Below, piece after piece: positions 62,887 through 64,000 of a DNA stretch of 64,000 nt. The translations under genes and the position numbers were made by a program. Position 1 is the stretch's first letter; each line of letters begins with the position of its first letter. This stretch comes from Clostridiales bacterium. Its GTDB lineage: Bacteria; Bacillota; Clostridia; Monoglobales; JAIRYP01. The notes below the pieces were generated by a model. It had not been told where the DNA came from. It worked only from the letters and a program-made list of their open reading frames with translations, and did not search any database. The stretch lies in the NCBI GenBank assembly GCA_031267755.1, contig JAIRYP010000015.1:78538-142537 (forward strand). The letters are read 5' to 3'.

Positions 62887-64000
62887 ATGATTAAAAAGAT
62901 TTTATTTTTTATGTTTATTTTAATTTTGATTTTTTCTAAATGTTATTCGAAATCTAATAATGAAAATTTTTTAAATGAAATATTGGAGGAAGAAGCCGAA
63001 AAGCATATTTTAATATTGGATGCTGGATTAGATTCTATTGAAAAAATTGATTTTGGGGGATTTTATCCAAATTTTTCTGTAAGAGATCTAATTAAAAAAA
63101 TAACTTTTGGAAAGTTTGAGGTTAATTTTCCCTTTGTTATTAAAACAATTACTGAAATGATTTTTGGGGAAATTTTAAATAGTTTTAGAAGCATTGGTTT
63201 TGTAGTTTTAATTTCAGTTTTTTGTTTTATTTTATGTGATTTATTTCCAAATTTTTCTAGAAAAGGTGCTGCGAATGTTACTTTTTTTGTATGTTTTATG
63301 TACATAGCAGGAATTTTATCTAAAAATTTTTATAATTCAATTGAATGTGCAAGAACTTCGATTGATAATTTAGAAATGTTTATGAACACTTTAATTTTTT
63401 CGGTTTCAAGTTTAAGCGTATTAAATGGTTCGGTTTCAGTTTATTCAATTCTTATTGTAATAGTAAAAGTTATAATTTATGTTATAAAAAGGCTTTTTTT
63501 ACCCTTAATTGTTTTGTCCGGGGGAACAGTTATGGTGAGTTCGTTGACCGAAAGAACGTATGCAAAAAATTTGTCATCGTTTTTAAAAAAAATGGTAAAG
63601 TGGATATTTATGTCGATGATAACGGTTTTTGCTTGCGTAATTAGCATGCATGGAATTTGTGTAAAAAATGCTGAATGTTTAATGATTAAATTTATGAAAC
63701 TTGGTATGACAAATTTGGTTCCGGTTGTCGGAAGAATACTTTCAGAGTCTGCTGAAATATTTGTTAGCTGTGGGACAATTTTAAAAAATTCAGCTGGGGT
63801 AATTGGTTGTGTTATCATAATCTTGATTTCCTTAACTTCAATTTTAAAGATTTTTGCTTATTTAGTTAGTTTTCATTTAATGTCAATAATTGTTGAACCA
63901 ATAGCTGATAAAAAGATTTCGATTTGTATATTAGAGCTTACAGAATTAATTTCAACAATTTTGTCTATGGTGGTTTCAGTGTGTGTTATGTTTGTGATAA
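62887..64000 (+). CDS. spoIIIAE: Stage III sporulation protein AE (truncated at window end; not in ORF track)
   Basis: Open frame from ATG 62887 after GAGG to window end; MIKKILFFMFILILIFSKC..LPLIVLSGGTVMVSSLTERTYAKNLSSFLKKMVKWIFM.. Confidence 0.93.
   Translation, partial: MIKKILFFMFILILIFSKCYSKSNNENFLNEILEEEAEKHILILDAGLDSIEKIDFGGFYPNFSVRDLIKKITFGKFEVNFPFVIKTITEMIFGEILNSFRSIGFVVLISVFCFILCDLFPNFSRKGAANVTFFVCFMYIAGILSKNFYNSIECARTSIDNLEMFMNTLIFSVSSLSVLNGSVSVYSILIVIVKVIIYVIKRLFLPLIVLSGGTVMVSSLTERTYAKNLSSFLKKMVKWIFMSMITVFACVISMHGICVKNAECLMIKFMKLGMTNLVPVVGRILSESAEIFVSCGTILKNSAGVIGCVIIILISLTSILKIFAYLVSFHLMSIIVEPIADKKISICILELTELISTILSMVVSVCVMFVI

Overview
The window is AT-rich and reads as the chromosome of an endospore-forming Clostridia-type Firmicute. 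Sporulation and germination genes include spoIIGA-sigE, spoIIIAA-AE (AE runs off the end), a cwlJ/gerQ-like pair and a collagen-like spore-surface-type protein. Housekeeping loci include groESL, ssrA-smpB, a V-type ATPase operon, der, plsY, fabZ, mnmE, ybeY-dgkA, rpmB, ilvE, purD, rapZ, dnaE, guaB, mgsA, minCDE, mrdA-mreD-mreC, dut, dacF-type, tsaD, nadE and a large SRP RNA. Several conserved clusters lack expected members within the window: V-ATPase D, era between dgkA and a yqzL-like gene, yvcK-whiA between rapZ and dnaE, mreB, and sigG. Interspersed are unrecognised proteins with eukaryote-like or low-complexity architecture. The most striking is a 656-aa protein with two formin-FH1-like polyproline tracts, each followed by a related helical module. 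Others are a 448-aa protein of ~42-aa helical repeats with a membrane hairpin, and an adjacent pair sharing an L-x-RGE-(N/D)-V-x-LPQ motif before disordered tails. These could be host- or surface-interaction proteins of a host-associated sporeformer, but that is inference. At least three genes appear to use non-AUG/GUG/UUG start codons (ATT or CTG) placed correctly after good Shine-Dalgarno sequences. All assignments come from reading sequence and recalled family motifs; no database search was run.
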